Assembly (NCBI RefSeq): GCF_000425165.1
Contig: NZ_KE384319.1
Span: forward strand, 558,001-622,000
Source of the DNA: Photobacterium halotolerans DSM 18316
GTDB lineage: Bacteria; Pseudomonadota; Gammaproteobacteria; Enterobacterales; Vibrionaceae
Direction: 5' to 3'
Length of the DNA stretch: 64,000 nucleotides
This document shows positions 26,091 through 36,087 of this stretch, piece after piece (position 1 is the stretch's first letter; the number at the start of each line of letters is the position of its first letter). The position numbers and the translations under genes were made by a program. The notes below the pieces were generated by a model. That model was not told where the DNA came from. It worked only from the letters and a program-made list of their open reading frames with translations, and ran no database searches.

Positions 26091-29000
26091 TCAGGCTGTA
26101 CTCACCAAACGTAATAACACCTGAACCGGGTGTTTCATTTTAATGTGCTCAAAACGCTTTACCTGGCTTCGGCACGAATAGCCCGTTGCCATACAGCGGT
26201 CGCCATCCAACTGCGCCAGATTCGGCTGCCAGCTGAGATTGAACACCCCTTTTGACGTCTCCAGCTTATCCTTCTCGTGACCAAAAGTCCCCGCCATGCC
26301 GCAACAACCGACAGAAACGGCTTTCATGCTGGCACCGAAGTGACGGAAAATTGCCGCCCACTCTTTCTCAGCATTTGGCATCTTGGTTTTCTCGGTACAG
26401 TGGGCAAACAAGTACCACTCACTGTCAGTACGGGGCTCCAACGCGGCTATTTCACTCAGTAATGGCGTCAGCCATTCATGGGCTGTCAATACTTTGAAAT
26501 CACCGCGCTTATCACCCAGCATTTCATTGTATTCATCGCGATAACAGAGCACCAAGGCCGGATCGACACCGACCATAGGCATGCCCAGCTCATCCAGCTG
26601 ATTGAGGAAGTCGGCGGTGTTTTTCGCTGTTTTGGCAAACTGACGCAGGAAACCTTTAACATGCTGCGCCTTGCCGTTGGGTTTAAACGGCACCAGCATA
26701 GGTTTCTTGCCGAGCTTTTCAATCAGATGGACAAAGTCGCGCACCACTTCCGCATCGTAGTAGCTGGTGAACGGGTCCTGCACAATCAGCACATACTGCT
26801 GCCGCTCTTCTTGAGACAAAGCCTGCAGCCACTGCAGATCAAACCGGGTTGCATGGCTGCCCGCCAGTCCCTGCATCAGCGTCGGCACTGACAGTTCAGG
26901 CATATCCACATAGCCGAGCACTTTCGCCGTCAAAGATTTTGACCAGCCGGGCCGCATTACGGCATTGACCAGTGACGGGGCTTTGGCCATCACCGGCAGA
27001 TAGCTTTCTACATAGCCAACCAGATAGTCTTTGGCGGGACGCTGATAACGGCTGTAGTACATGTTAATGAAACGCGAACGGAAACTCGGCACATCCACTT
27101 TGATCGGACACTGACTGGCACAGGCTTTACACGCCAGACAGCCGTTCATGGCTTCCATCACTTCGTGCGAATAATCGTACGCTTTACGCTGAGGTCCGAA
27201 GGTATTGCGGAAGCGATCGATGATTTGCTTCACCGTCGGCGACTTTTCCATCAAATCCTGCTCCAGCCTGACCGGGTCGATCCCCTGATCGGCCAGCAAA
27301 CGCAGCCATTCGCGAACCAGTCCGGCCCGGCCTTTCGGCGAGTGACGGCGATCGGCACTGACTTTCATCGACGGGCACATAGGGGAGCTGGTGTCGTAAT
27401 TAAAACACAAGCCGTTGCCGTTACATTCCATCGCCTGCTTGAAGCTGTCTCTGACTTTGACCGGGATCTGGCGGTCAAAATAACCACGTTTCAGGCCATC
27501 GACTTTCACCAGTTCGGCATCACTGTCTAATGGCGTACAGATCTTACCCGGATTCAGTCTGTTGTGCGGATCAAAGGCCGCTTTGATGCGGCGCAGTTCA
27601 GTAAACAGCTCTTCACCGAAAAACTCAGGGCCGTATTCCGAACGGTAGCCTTTACCGTGCTCACCCCACATCAGGCCACCGTATTTGGCGACCAGCGCCA
27701 CCACCTGATCGGAGATTTCCTTCATCATTTTTTCTTGCGCCGGATCGCACATGTCCAGTGCAGGACGCACATGCAGTACCCCGGCATCCACATGACCAAA
27801 CATGCCGTAATGCAGCTGTTTCTCATCCAGCAACTGGCGGAACTCAACAATGAAATCAGCCAGGTTTTCCGGTGGGACACAGGTATCTTCGGCAAAAGGA
27901 ATTGGTTTCTGCCAGCCTTTGGCAGCCCCTAACAAGCCCACTGCTTTTTTGCGCATGTTGTAGATCTTGTTGATGCTGTCCAGATCGTCACAGACCTGAA
28001 AACCGATAATCCCCTGCTGACCGATTAAATTTTCCAGGCGCTCGCTCAGCTGCTGCACCTGCTGTTTAATCAATTCGACATCATTACCGGCAAACTCAAC
28101 AATATTGATACCCTGCATGTCCTTACCCGGCACATCGGTGATCAAATCGCTGACGGTATGCCAGACAATATCCTGCCGGGCCAGATTAAGGACTTTTGAA
28201 TCCACGGTTTCGACGGACAGTGCCTGGGCTTCCACCATGACAGGCGCATTACGCAGCGCCGCATCAAAGCTGTCGTACTTAATATTTACCAGTGCCCGGG
28301 CTTTAGGGATAGGGGTAATATTGAGTTTGGCTTCGGCAATGAAGGCCAGCGAACCCTCGGCGCCACACAGCAGACGCGCCGGGTCAAAATGAGTCAGCGC
28401 GTCGTTGAACACATTTTTCAGATCATAACCGGTCAGAAAACGGTTCAGCGGCGGGAACTTGTCCAGAATTTGCTGACGCTTTTCACGGCACACTTTCGCT
28501 GCCACACCGACAGCTTCAGCGACCTGGCCTTGTTGCTGTGCGATCCGGGCCAGCCCGTCTTGCGTCAAAGGTTCGGTATCCAGCACTGAGCCATCAACCA
28601 GTACCGCTTTCAGTGCCAGTACGTGATCTGAGGTTTTACCGTATTGCAGTGATCCCTGGCCGGACGCATCCGTATTGACCATGCCGCCAATAGTCGCCCG
28701 GTTACTGGTGGACAAATCGGGGGAGAAAAAATAACCATGAGGACGAAGTGCGTCGTTGAGCTGATCTTTGACCACCCCGGTCTGCACTCTGACCCAGCCT
28801 TCCTGCGGGTTGATCTCAAGAATCTGGTTCATGTGACGCGAAAGATCAACAACGATACCCGGTGTCAGCGACTGACCGTTAGTCCCGGTACCGCCTCCAC
28901 GCGGAGAAAAACTGACCTGCTGAAAAGCGGGCTGCTGGCCCACTTTTCCGACCAGCACCAAATCATCCACAGATTTAGGAAAAACGACAGCCTGAGGTAA

Positions 29001-29150
29001 TTGCTGATAAATACTATTATCGGTTGCGACAGCCAGACGGCTGGCATAGGTGCGTTCAACATCGCCGGAAAATCCTGCGTTTTCCAGCGCATCCAGATAC
29101 GACAGTACGATGTCATCGATACTGTTCTCAAACGTCAGTGCGGGTAACAT
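26091..29150 (-). CDS. ydiJ: YdiJ-type FAD-binding and 4Fe-4S oxidoreductase (D-2-hydroxyacid dehydrogenase)
   Basis: A 1019-residue protein of the YdiJ family, related to D-lactate and D-2-hydroxyglutarate dehydrogenases. An FAD-binding type-4 domain (about 45-270, SPRGGGTGTNGQSLTPG) is followed by an FAD-oxidase C-terminal domain with MFGHVDAGVLHVRP and MWGEHGKGYRSEYG. A ferredoxin-like cluster site, CLACKACASQCPIKV, lies near 660, and a CCG-type domain near the end contains VGCCGMAGTFGH. The likely reaction is oxidation of a D-2-hydroxyacid with electrons passed through Fe-S centres to the membrane. The exact substrate is inferred. Monocistronic. Confidence 0.9.
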   Translation of the reverse strand: MLPALTFENSIDDIVLSYLDALENAGFSGDVERTYASRLAVATDNSIYQQLPQAVVFPKSVDDLVLVGKVGQQPAFQQVSFSPRGGGTGTNGQSLTPGIVVDLSRHMNQILEINPQEGWVRVQTGVVKDQLNDALRPHGYFFSPDLSTSNRATIGGMVNTDASGQGSLQYGKTSDHVLALKAVLVDGSVLDTEPLTQDGLARIAQQQGQVAEAVGVAAKVCREKRQQILDKFPPLNRFLTGYDLKNVFNDALTHFDPARLLCGAEGSLAFIAEAKLNITPIPKARALVNIKYDSFDAALRNAPVMVEAQALSVETVDSKVLNLARQDIVWHTVSDLITDVPGKDMQGINIVEFAGNDVELIKQQVQQLSERLENLIGQQGIIGFQVCDDLDSINKIYNMRKKAVGLLGAAKGWQKPIPFAEDTCVPPENLADFIVEFRQLLDEKQLHYGMFGHVDAGVLHVRPALDMCDPAQEKMMKEISDQVVALVAKYGGLMWGEHGKGYRSEYGPEFFGEELFTELRRIKAAFDPHNRLNPGKICTPLDSDAELVKVDGLKRGYFDRQIPVKVRDSFKQAMECNGNGLCFNYDTSSPMCPSMKVSADRRHSPKGRAGLVREWLRLLADQGIDPVRLEQDLMEKSPTVKQIIDRFRNTFGPQRKAYDYSHEVMEAMNGCLACKACASQCPIKVDVPSFRSRFINMYYSRYQRPAKDYLVGYVESYLPVMAKAPSLVNAVMRPGWSKSLTAKVLGYVDMPELSVPTLMQGLAGSHATRFDLQWLQALSQEERQQYVLIVQDPFTSYYDAEVVRDFVHLIEKLGKKPMLVPFKPNGKAQHVKGFLRQFAKTAKNTADFLNQLDELGMPMVGVDPALVLCYRDEYNEMLGDKRGDFKVLTAHEWLTPLLSEIAALEPRTDSEWYLFAHCTEKTKMPNAEKEWAAIFRHFGASMKAVSVGCCGMAGTFGHEKDKLETSKGVFNLSWQPNLAQLDGDRCMATGYSCRSQVKRFEHIKMKHPVQVLLRLVSTA

Positions 29151-29337
29151 TGCTCTCCTTGTCCAGTTTTAGGCTATCCTGCTTTCACTGGCTCCATATT
29201 AATCCAGACAATTATGCCTGTTTGATATAATCGTTTGCGCTCACTTTACCGCACTCAAGTCATGAAACAAAGTACCAGACACTGCTTACTGACAGGTTTC
29301 TGTTTGCTTTACCCGCGAGCATAGCGGGACGGCTTCA

Positions 29338-30852
29338 CTACGCCGTTTCCGGGGCAGCCAGTAACTTCAGCATCAATGATGAACCCGCCACCAGCCATAC
29401 CGCCAGTAAAAATGCACCGGCTGCATGCATTCCCAGAATAATAAGGCTGACCGTAGAGGCATTGGCCATCACAGCAAAGGAGTAAACGATCGCACCGGAT
29501 CCTGCCAACAGTACCAGAGCCACTACAATATGCCGGGGCACAGACAGCGTCAGACTTTCTTTGGGTAAGGCATCCAGACTGAGGAACACCCCCAGTGAGA
29601 TGGCAAACAGATAGGTGTGAGCAGGCAGCAAGGTTAAACCGGCCGCCACACCGGTGAGGACAGCAATACCCAGCCAGATCGCCTTCCCCCTTATGGCGGT
29701 CGGTGTGAACAGCCTGGTGAACAGGATCAGCAACAGAATGCCAATGACGATTGCCGCTACGGTATCTGAAATAAAATGTACACCAAACCAAACACGGGCC
29801 AACGCCTGCCCCAGGATCAGGACAGCAACCGCCAACAAGCCCGACCCGGCGCGAAGCCGTGATTTTCCTGCGCACAGTTTGATCCAGAACATTCCCCAGA
29901 TCACAGTGGCTAACAAGGTATGCCCGCTCGGAAAACTGAATCCATAGGCATCGCCGTTTTGCAATCCCGGCACCAGATAAAATGGACGCGGTAAATAGAA
30001 AACCTGTTTCAGGCACGTTGAGACCAGGATGGTAATCACAGTAGCGGCAAGTAACGGCAACATCGTCCCCGGCCCGGCGACCGAAGCAATAACAGCAATA
30101 AGCAAGAACACAAACCAGTATTCACCGGAAAGATTCAGCAGCCACATCAGGCTGTCCAGCACGGATTTTGCAGCATCCGGCAGGGCATTACCCCAGTTCT
30201 TGAAAGCCGTGATCACCACCAGTTCTGCCTGATGTAATACACTTGCCCGGTCACTGATGTCGGTAAAAAAAACCACCTCGCTTTCTGGCGTTTCCATCAT
30301 CCACTGATATAACAAGGCCGTATCTTCAGGATAGCGATACTCAGCAGACACCAAAGACAGGGGTGATATCAGGTACACAGCTTTCACTTCCCGGCTGAAA
30401 TCCGCCGCGTGCCAGGATGCAATCTGCTGACGCTGAGCGCTTTCCTTTTGCTCAGCAACCAGAATCGGTTGTGTCGCCACACAAGCAAATATGGCGGCTC
30501 TGTCCCTGTACTGCAAAAGCTTAACCACTTCTACGTGTATTCCCGTTTCTTCCAGTGCCTCTCTTCTGGCTGCCTCACTGGCAGTATCCTGGTTGTCAAT
30601 ATAACCGCCCGGAATGGAAAACTTCCGAGTAATGACTTCAGACGTCATAACCATCTGCTTGCCATGCCTGATAACACAGGCTGCCCCAACAAGATTGGCC
30701 GGCTGTTCGTCATGCGGTTTAACAGAAACAACGCGCTGGCTGTTCGCTTCTCCGGCATGCGCATGCCGCGAGTGAACAGCAAAAAGAGAAGTGAACACGC
30801 TAAGCGCGAGCATGATAAAAGCAGACGGAAAAAGACCACACTGTCTGATCAC
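29338..30852 (-). CDS. NUDIX hydrolase fused to PAP2 phosphatase
   Basis: A 504-residue two-domain protein. After a signal-like hydrophobic start (about 8-25), a NUDIX domain occupies about 50-190 with GGYIDNQDTASEAARREALE followed by ETG; the first acidic residue of the box is replaced, but the REXXEE core is intact. The C-terminal half is a multi-helix PAP2 membrane domain with the three phosphatase motifs: KQVFYLPRP, FPSGHTLLA and ARVWFGVHFISDT. The fusion suggests sequential hydrolysis of a diphosphate-linked molecule at or outside the inner membrane. The substrate is unknown. A single gene with a stop just before the divergent ydiJ promoter region. Confidence 0.88.
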   Translation of the reverse strand: MIRQCGLFPSAFIMLALSVFTSLFAVHSRHAHAGEANSQRVVSVKPHDEQPANLVGAACVIRHGKQMVMTSEVITRKFSIPGGYIDNQDTASEAARREALEETGIHVEVVKLLQYRDRAAIFACVATQPILVAEQKESAQRQQIASWHAADFSREVKAVYLISPLSLVSAEYRYPEDTALLYQWMMETPESEVVFFTDISDRASVLHQAELVVITAFKNWGNALPDAAKSVLDSLMWLLNLSGEYWFVFLLIAVIASVAGPGTMLPLLAATVITILVSTCLKQVFYLPRPFYLVPGLQNGDAYGFSFPSGHTLLATVIWGMFWIKLCAGKSRLRAGSGLLAVAVLILGQALARVWFGVHFISDTVAAIVIGILLLILFTRLFTPTAIRGKAIWLGIAVLTGVAAGLTLLPAHTYLFAISLGVFLSLDALPKESLTLSVPRHIVVALVLLAGSGAIVYSFAVMANASTVSLIILGMHAAGAFLLAVWLVAGSSLMLKLLAAPETA

Positions 30853-31035
30853 TGAAAACCTTTCATTTTTAAACTATTACCTGTGGTAAGTTTATTAATA
30901 TGCAGTATATGCGACCATTAAAAACCCATAAATGATGACGTTATGTTAATTTCATTCTACTGCTTCCGGTATCTGAGCTTTACGGCAATGTGAGACATTC
31001 CCACAATACATCACATACAATAAGCTATTAAGACA

Positions 31036-32694
31036 ATGATGACTCAAAATACACCACCAGTGCTGGCACCGGATTATTACCGCCACAACTTTGATCTCCT
31101 GCTGCGCAGCGTCCGGCAGCAATATCATGACTTATTGAGCCACAGCGAGCACTGGTGGCTGAATACTTACTTCCGGCTTACGCCCGATGCCAGACAGTTG
31201 TATATCCGAATGTTGTCCCGCAAGGGCAGATATTTTCGCGTCAGTAAACTCAGCTACCCTGAAATCCGGCATAGAGAAAGTGCCATTGAGGAGCTTCTGA
31301 GCAACACATTTGTTACCTGCAATGAAGCAAGCTGGCCGGTGGATGAAATACTGGATGTATTCACCAAACCGGAACTGCTTAAGATCTTCAGCAATGAGCG
31401 CTATCCTGCAGTGTACACCTCCGCCAGGCCAGTAAAGCAGGCCAGAAAAGCGGATCTCATCACAGCCATACTCGCCACGTCACCGGACATATCGGTATTC
31501 AACGAATCCATCGTCCATGTTGAACATCAGGCGCATCTGACGACCTTCTTACTGTTGTTTTTCGGCAACCAGTATCAGGATTTAAGCCAGTTTGTACTGA
31601 CTGATTTAGGTCTGCATCTCTTTGAAAATTATCAGATAGATGAGACAACCCGTCTGTTTCAGCAGCGACAGCACATACTGGAGTGGCTGTCCCTTGAAGC
31701 CTTAGCGGCCGAATACGAACAGCTATCGCTAAGCAAAGATGCCCAGACAGTGCGGCAGTTTGTCCGTCGCTTGCCCGGCCCCTGTGCATGGCCGCCGCTG
31801 GAACGGCGTCGACAGCGATTATTCAACCGGATTGCCCGGGATCTTGAGCGCCTTGGCGAATATGATCTGGCGCTGTATCTGTTTAATCACAGTGCGCTGC
31901 CGCCCAGCCGGGAACGCCGGGTACGGATACTGGAAAGACTGCAGCGCCACCCAACCGCTTTGGCCATCAGCCAGCAAATGTTGTCAACGCCCTTTAATGA
32001 AGAAGAAGCCGAAGTCGGACAACGTTTGGCGTATAAACTCAGCCGTACCCTGAACCTGCCGGTGACACAGGCAACCAAAGACAATTTTACGCTGGAGACA
32101 CTCACACTGGAGGTCAGTGGAGAACGTGTCGAGTTAGCCGTTGCTAACCATTACCGGCAAGCAGGATGGCGTGTTCATTACACCGAAAATGCCCTGATAT
32201 GCGGGTTATTTGGCCTGGCATTCTGGGACATTATTTATGCCCCTGTTGCCGGGGCCTTTCTCAACCCTTTTCAGCGAGCGCCCCGCGATATGTACCACAG
32301 TGAATTTTCTGAGCGCCGGCGAGACATGCTCACAGCCCGGCTCAATGCTATCCGCACAGAAAGCTGGCACAACTGGCTGGCTGTTTTTCAGCAAAAGCAA
32401 GGGATCACTAACGACTGGGTGAACTGGGCCATTCTGACGCCAGCGCTGGTTGAGGAGACTGTGTCTTGCTTAAACGGTGAACAACTGTATGCCATGTTGT
32501 CGCGCCTGTTGTTCGATCCACGCCATAATCGCAGCGGCCAGCCTGACTTAGTAATGTTCAGGAACGGGCATATTCAATGGGTCGAAGTGAAAGGGCCGGG
32601 TGATACCCTGCAGGCCAATCAGAAGCGCTGGCTGCGACTGTTTCAGCAACTGGGACTGGAGGCCAGAGTGAGCCATGTTGTCTGGCAAATGTGA
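31036..32694 (+). CDS. FAN1-like VRR-NUC domain nuclease
   Basis: A 552-residue protein. The C-terminal VRR-NUC domain (about 440-550) shows the PD-(D/E)XK core: SGQPDLVMF, then WVEVKGPGD and LQANQKRWLRLFQQLG. The N-terminal region with YFRLTPDARQLYIRMLSRKG matches the bacterial FAN1 helical domain. FAN1 proteins are structure-selective 5' nucleases acting on interstrand cross-link repair intermediates. The length equals that of bacterial homologues. ATG 31036 and 31039 are both possible starts. Divergent from the NUDIX-PAP2 gene. Confidence 0.9.
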   Translation: MMTQNTPPVLAPDYYRHNFDLLLRSVRQQYHDLLSHSEHWWLNTYFRLTPDARQLYIRMLSRKGRYFRVSKLSYPEIRHRESAIEELLSNTFVTCNEASWPVDEILDVFTKPELLKIFSNERYPAVYTSARPVKQARKADLITAILATSPDISVFNESIVHVEHQAHLTTFLLLFFGNQYQDLSQFVLTDLGLHLFENYQIDETTRLFQQRQHILEWLSLEALAAEYEQLSLSKDAQTVRQFVRRLPGPCAWPPLERRRQRLFNRIARDLERLGEYDLALYLFNHSALPPSRERRVRILERLQRHPTALAISQQMLSTPFNEEEAEVGQRLAYKLSRTLNLPVTQATKDNFTLETLTLEVSGERVELAVANHYRQAGWRVHYTENALICGLFGLAFWDIIYAPVAGAFLNPFQRAPRDMYHSEFSERRRDMLTARLNAIRTESWHNWLAVFQQKQGITNDWVNWAILTPALVEETVSCLNGEQLYAMLSRLLFDPRHNRSGQPDLVMFRNGHIQWVEVKGPGDTLQANQKRWLRLFQQLGLEARVSHVVWQM

Positions 32695-32816
32695 ACTGAA
32701 TCAAGGATGGTAAAAATGACGTCAATTTTTAGAAAACAAAAGGGTTCAAATAGTCGTTTACTGTCAGTATAAGCTAAGCTCTAATCACAAGAAGTACAGA
32801 AAAGTGGGTGGCGATC

Positions 32817-33662
32817 ATGCAAGCGACGAGAATAATTAATAAAGTCCGCTACGGTCGGAAATCCGGGCCCATGACTGCTTATATTTACCGCGATAACCTT
32901 GCTGAACTTAATCCTTTTGTGCTCTGGGATCATTTTGACGCCAATGGCATCAAACAGGAAACCGGGCTCGACTATCACGGCCATTCCGGCATTGAAGCGT
33001 TCAGCTACCCGGTAACGGGCACCCTGCATCATATCGACTCCTGCGGCTGCACAGTGACCATGCAAACGGGCGATCTTCAGATCATGACATCCGGCAACGG
33101 CGTCGTTCACAAAGATACCATGCAGCCTCTCGGCGGTCGTGCTGAATCCTTCGCGCTCTGGACTGCCTTGCCTGCCGGGGAGCAGGAAATGGCCGATGCC
33201 TCCAGCCAGTATGTGTGCACCCGGAACCTGCCACTGGTAGAAGAAACGGATGCGACAACCAAGGTGCTTATCGGTCGGTACAAAGAGGCCACCAGCCCCA
33301 TAGCGTCCAGCATACCTGTGACTTACCTGGATATTATGATTTCACCTTACGGCGACTGGTACTGGGAGCCGGATGAAGAGCTGGTCGCCGGTTTTGTCTA
33401 TCTGCGCTCAGGGTCGGTCTACATAGGGGCAAACCAGCTCTATCCGCAGCAAATGGGGCTTCTGAAACCGTCCACTTTACCAATTCGTATCAAAACCAGC
33501 CAAAAAGGGGCCCGCTTATTTCTGGTGTTAGGCCAGCCGCTCAAACAACCTTTGCTCAGCTCCGGGGCTTCGGTACATTCCAACCAGGAAAATATGCATC
33601 TGGCCTGTGACAAGATCACTAAACTGATGGTCGGCAAAGTAGGTTCTGAAATCAGTTCCTGA
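32817..33662 (+). CDS. Pirin family protein
   Basis: A 281-residue bicupin. The N-terminal cupin shows the metal-binding pair in DYHGHSGIEAFSYPVTG and then MTSGNGVVHKDTM, with Asp in place of the usual Glu after the last His. Bacterial pirins are iron-binding proteins, some with quercetinase activity, some binding regulators or enzymes; no specific role can be given. ATG 32817 is preferred; GTG 32808 is also in frame. Monocistronic. Confidence 0.88.
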   Translation: MQATRIINKVRYGRKSGPMTAYIYRDNLAELNPFVLWDHFDANGIKQETGLDYHGHSGIEAFSYPVTGTLHHIDSCGCTVTMQTGDLQIMTSGNGVVHKDTMQPLGGRAESFALWTALPAGEQEMADASSQYVCTRNLPLVEETDATTKVLIGRYKEATSPIASSIPVTYLDIMISPYGDWYWEPDEELVAGFVYLRSGSVYIGANQLYPQQMGLLKPSTLPIRIKTSQKGARLFLVLGQPLKQPLLSSGASVHSNQENMHLACDKITKLMVGKVGSEISS

Positions 33663-33746
33663 ACAGGCCGCCAATGTTCGCTGTTTGTAACACTGGTACA
33701 GCCCGCCCACTTTTTGATTGATGTATTTTTCTCTGTGCGTTGTTAT

Positions 33747-34223
33747 CTAAGCGCTTCTGTGGCCTATCTTGCAGGTACCGTTGGAGTGGAACCACACTGC
33801 CTGGGTTTTCTTTCTGGCAATCAGTAAGGGGCCGTCATCAAAAAACAGGAAGTTTTTCCAGTTACGCTTAAACACCCCCCAACTTGTCTCAATCAGGTTA
33901 TATTTTTCATAACAAAAATAGACAGGAGTATTGTCTTCCCAGTCAAGGAAGTCCGCTAACGCTTCTGGTAATGCCGGTTCATCGTCATCCCACGCGGCTT
34001 GCCACTCGACAGTCTCTGTCCAGTTTTTATCCTCGCCGGCCCAGTCACCCTTGCCGAAGTGATCCGAATCCGGGCTCTGGCTGCTGATGTGCTCGCGCCA
34101 TAACGTGGCCGATCTGGCCTGGGACAAAGGCTTAATCTGTACCAGATCCTCAGCCGGGACCGGCATAGAAGCGTGCGTGAAAATCCATTTACGGGGATAA
34201 GTGTTGATGTCGATGTAATGCAT
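33747..34223 (-). CDS. DUF2947 family protein
   Basis: A 158-residue soluble protein of the DUF2947 family known from Vibrio and relatives. It is rich in Trp and acidic residues, with characteristic stretches HYIDINTYPRKWIFTHASMP, LWREHISSQSPDSDHF and CYEKYNLIETSWGVFKRNWK. No catalytic motif is evident and function is unknown. It follows the pirin gene in convergent orientation. Confidence 0.8.
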   Translation of the reverse strand: MHYIDINTYPRKWIFTHASMPVPAEDLVQIKPLSQARSATLWREHISSQSPDSDHFGKGDWAGEDKNWTETVEWQAAWDDDEPALPEALADFLDWEDNTPVYFCYEKYNLIETSWGVFKRNWKNFLFFDDGPLLIARKKTQAVWFHSNGTCKIGHRSA

Positions 34224-34391
34224 TATCTGATTCAGAATAAAGTGAGACCGGGAAATGTACCGCAGATAAGGCTATGATGCCAGAACCCGGCTATCAATGA
34301 GAAATATTATCGGTGAACATCGCCGGGCTGCTCCCGGAGCCGACAAGGGTCAGATCCAGCAGGCCTGACCCGGTCACGTCACTCACTCCGG

Positions 34392-34610
34392 TTATTTAGC
34401 GTTCCAGAAATTGCTGACCCAGCCACCCGCCTGGTCATCATAGTGATTACCACTGAACAGGTGTGTCTCTTCGCTGTGGGAATCCGGCGATCTGGATTCC
34501 AGTAACTGGTGGATATGGTTTGCCATTGGATCACTGCTGCCTTCAAGCTGCTTTCTTATCGCGACCTCCTTTATTATTTGCAGCCGATAGACACCATTTG
34601 CCTTTTTCAT
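34392..34610 (-). CDS. Small hypothetical protein, 72 residues
   Basis: A short hydrophilic protein (MKKANGVYRLQIIKEVAIRK at the start, AGGWVSNFWNAK at the end). It is supported by a strong ribosome site, AGGAGGACAGG, before the ATG at 34610. No signal peptide, membrane segment or known domain. I do not recognise a family. Confidence 0.65.
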   Translation of the reverse strand: MKKANGVYRLQIIKEVAIRKQLEGSSDPMANHIHQLLESRSPDSHSEETHLFSGNHYDDQAGGWVSNFWNAK

Positions 34611-35088
34611 CCTGTCCTCCTGTTCATGGATTGAACCTTAACAATGCTCTCTTTATGCCAAGCTATGTACCTCAAGGGCCCATAAAACATAGGTTCCCAT
34701 CCGCAAAGCGTCAAATTTCCGACATCAAGATGTCACACTGTTTTGCTATGACAGATGAAATGACTTACCAGAAATCAACCAATTATGCAGCCGTACCGGC
34801 TGTTGTCTTGCCAGCTACACTTAACATATACGCTAATCCACTGAATTTACTGACTGAGAAATGACATAAAAACTTCATAAATCAGATATGCTGCAAAGAC
34901 ACTTTATCAGGCATGCTTTACCGGAAAACCAGCCACTTACCGTGCACCGGTAGCAGTCATCCGTGCAACCGGTTAAAAATAAGTGTCTCATCTATGGATT
35001 GCCTGCACAGTTCAATTAACATAACCAGACATATTGGTTACGCTTAAATAGGCCTTTTTATCTGGCTATGTACCATTGGGGAGGTTTC
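34611..35088. other. Intergenic region between divergent small gene and DUF3108 gene
   Basis: About 480 bases. It must contain two divergent promoters. A 38-codon frame at 34748-34864 starts MTDEMTYQKSTNYAAVP but lacks a ribosome site. Otherwise I see no structured element. Confidence 0.45.
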
Positions 35089-35871
35089 GTGAAACGACTT
35101 ACTCTGTCTGCATTGCTGCCGCTTTGTCTGGCATCTTCTAATCTTATGGCTTCCCCACCCGCTGAGTGGCATCAGTGCGTCAAAACGCTGACCTACGATC
35201 TCTTCTACGGTAACCATAAAATCGGCTATTTCGAACGCAAGTTAAGCTGGCAAGACAATCAACGCGTTGATATCCAGTCCACCAGCCGTCTGTCGGCCAT
35301 AGTGGCGAAAACCCATTATCAGCAGCAAACCCGTGTAGTCTGGTCCGACATTAAAAACTCGTTTCTCACGCAATCTTTTCACAGAAATATCACAGGACTA
35401 CTTGATGGTGAAACCCGTGGCAGCTTCAATCAGGACGGCACCCGCTCTGACATAACCACTGATGGTGAGAAATTCAGCTTCGACAGTAATGACCTGCCGC
35501 TGCTGGATGCAGAAGCCGTTGCCAGCCAGATGCGGCTGAACCTGATTCAGGGAAAACAGACCTTTGATTTCAAGATGCAGGAATCAGACGAAGTGAATCA
35601 CTACTTTTTCAGAGTCGCAGGTAAAGAAAAGCTGCAAACCAATTACGGCAATGTCGATACCATACGGGTTGAGCAAATTAAAAAGCCCGACCGGGAAGTC
35701 AAACTCTGGTTCTCACCTGAACTTGACTATCAACTGGTTCGCGGCACTTATAAACGTAAGATTTTAGATCTGAAAGCCGTACTGCGCACGAAACGGGAAA
35801 TCTGCCCGCAAAGTTATTTCAGCAATAATCCTGATGGGATAACAGTCAACACCGCCGCCGGCCAGCAATAG
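35089..35871 (+). CDS. Periplasmic DUF3108 family protein
   Basis: A 260-residue protein with an N-terminal signal peptide (KRLTLSALLPLCLASSNLMA, cleavage near residue 22). The mature part is DUF3108-like: YDLFYGNHKIGYFERKLSW near the start, and VDTIRVEQIKKPDREVKLWF, a pattern of envelope proteins of unknown function. I chose the GTG at 35089 because GGGGAGG lies just before it; a longer frame starts at 35068. Its 3' end overlaps the convergent Zn-ribbon gene by 108 bases. Confidence 0.8.
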   Translation: MKRLTLSALLPLCLASSNLMASPPAEWHQCVKTLTYDLFYGNHKIGYFERKLSWQDNQRVDIQSTSRLSAIVAKTHYQQQTRVVWSDIKNSFLTQSFHRNITGLLDGETRGSFNQDGTRSDITTDGEKFSFDSNDLPLLDAEAVASQMRLNLIQGKQTFDFKMQESDEVNHYFFRVAGKEKLQTNYGNVDTIRVEQIKKPDREVKLWFSPELDYQLVRGTYKRKILDLKAVLRTKREICPQSYFSNNPDGITVNTAAGQQ

Positions 35872-36087
35872 CCGGGGCGTGCCGCGTATCAGGGTATCGC
35901 GGGCAAACACTTGCTCACAATTCGGGCATTGGCAGGGCAAATGCGTAAAATCTTTCACAATTCTTTCTTTGAAGCACTTCACCAACGCCCCTTTTCCCCC
36001 TTTGCGGTACTTAAACAGACGCGTGCGGCACTGGCTGCAGACAATCTCAACTGTGGTGTCCGGTCCTTTCTTACCGGGTTTAGCCAT
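35764..36087 (-). CDS. Zn-ribbon protein with an extended C-terminus
   Basis: A 107-residue protein. Two CxxC pairs, CSQCRTRLFKY and CQCPNCEQVF, form a zinc ribbon around a conserved core (RKGGKGALVKCFKERIV). The start, MAKPGKKGPDTTVEIVCSQC, is typical of a short Vibrio protein that, to my knowledge, ends soon after IRGTP. Here the frame runs about 25 residues further (DCYPIRIIAEITLRADFPF) into the end of the DUF3108 gene, which suggests a lost stop. Its start overlaps the cyclotransferase stop by 8 bases, so it is last in the pxp operon. Function unknown. Confidence 0.75.
   Translation of the reverse strand: MAKPGKKGPDTTVEIVCSQCRTRLFKYRKGGKGALVKCFKERIVKDFTHLPCQCPNCEQVFARDTLIRGTPRLLLAGGGVDCYPIRIIAEITLRADFPFRAQYGFQI

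Noticed and set aside
34748-34864. Possible 38-codon gene (MTDEMTYQKSTNYAAVP...)
   Set aside because: No ribosome-binding site before the ATG, and it is part of a longer random open frame; nothing supports coding.
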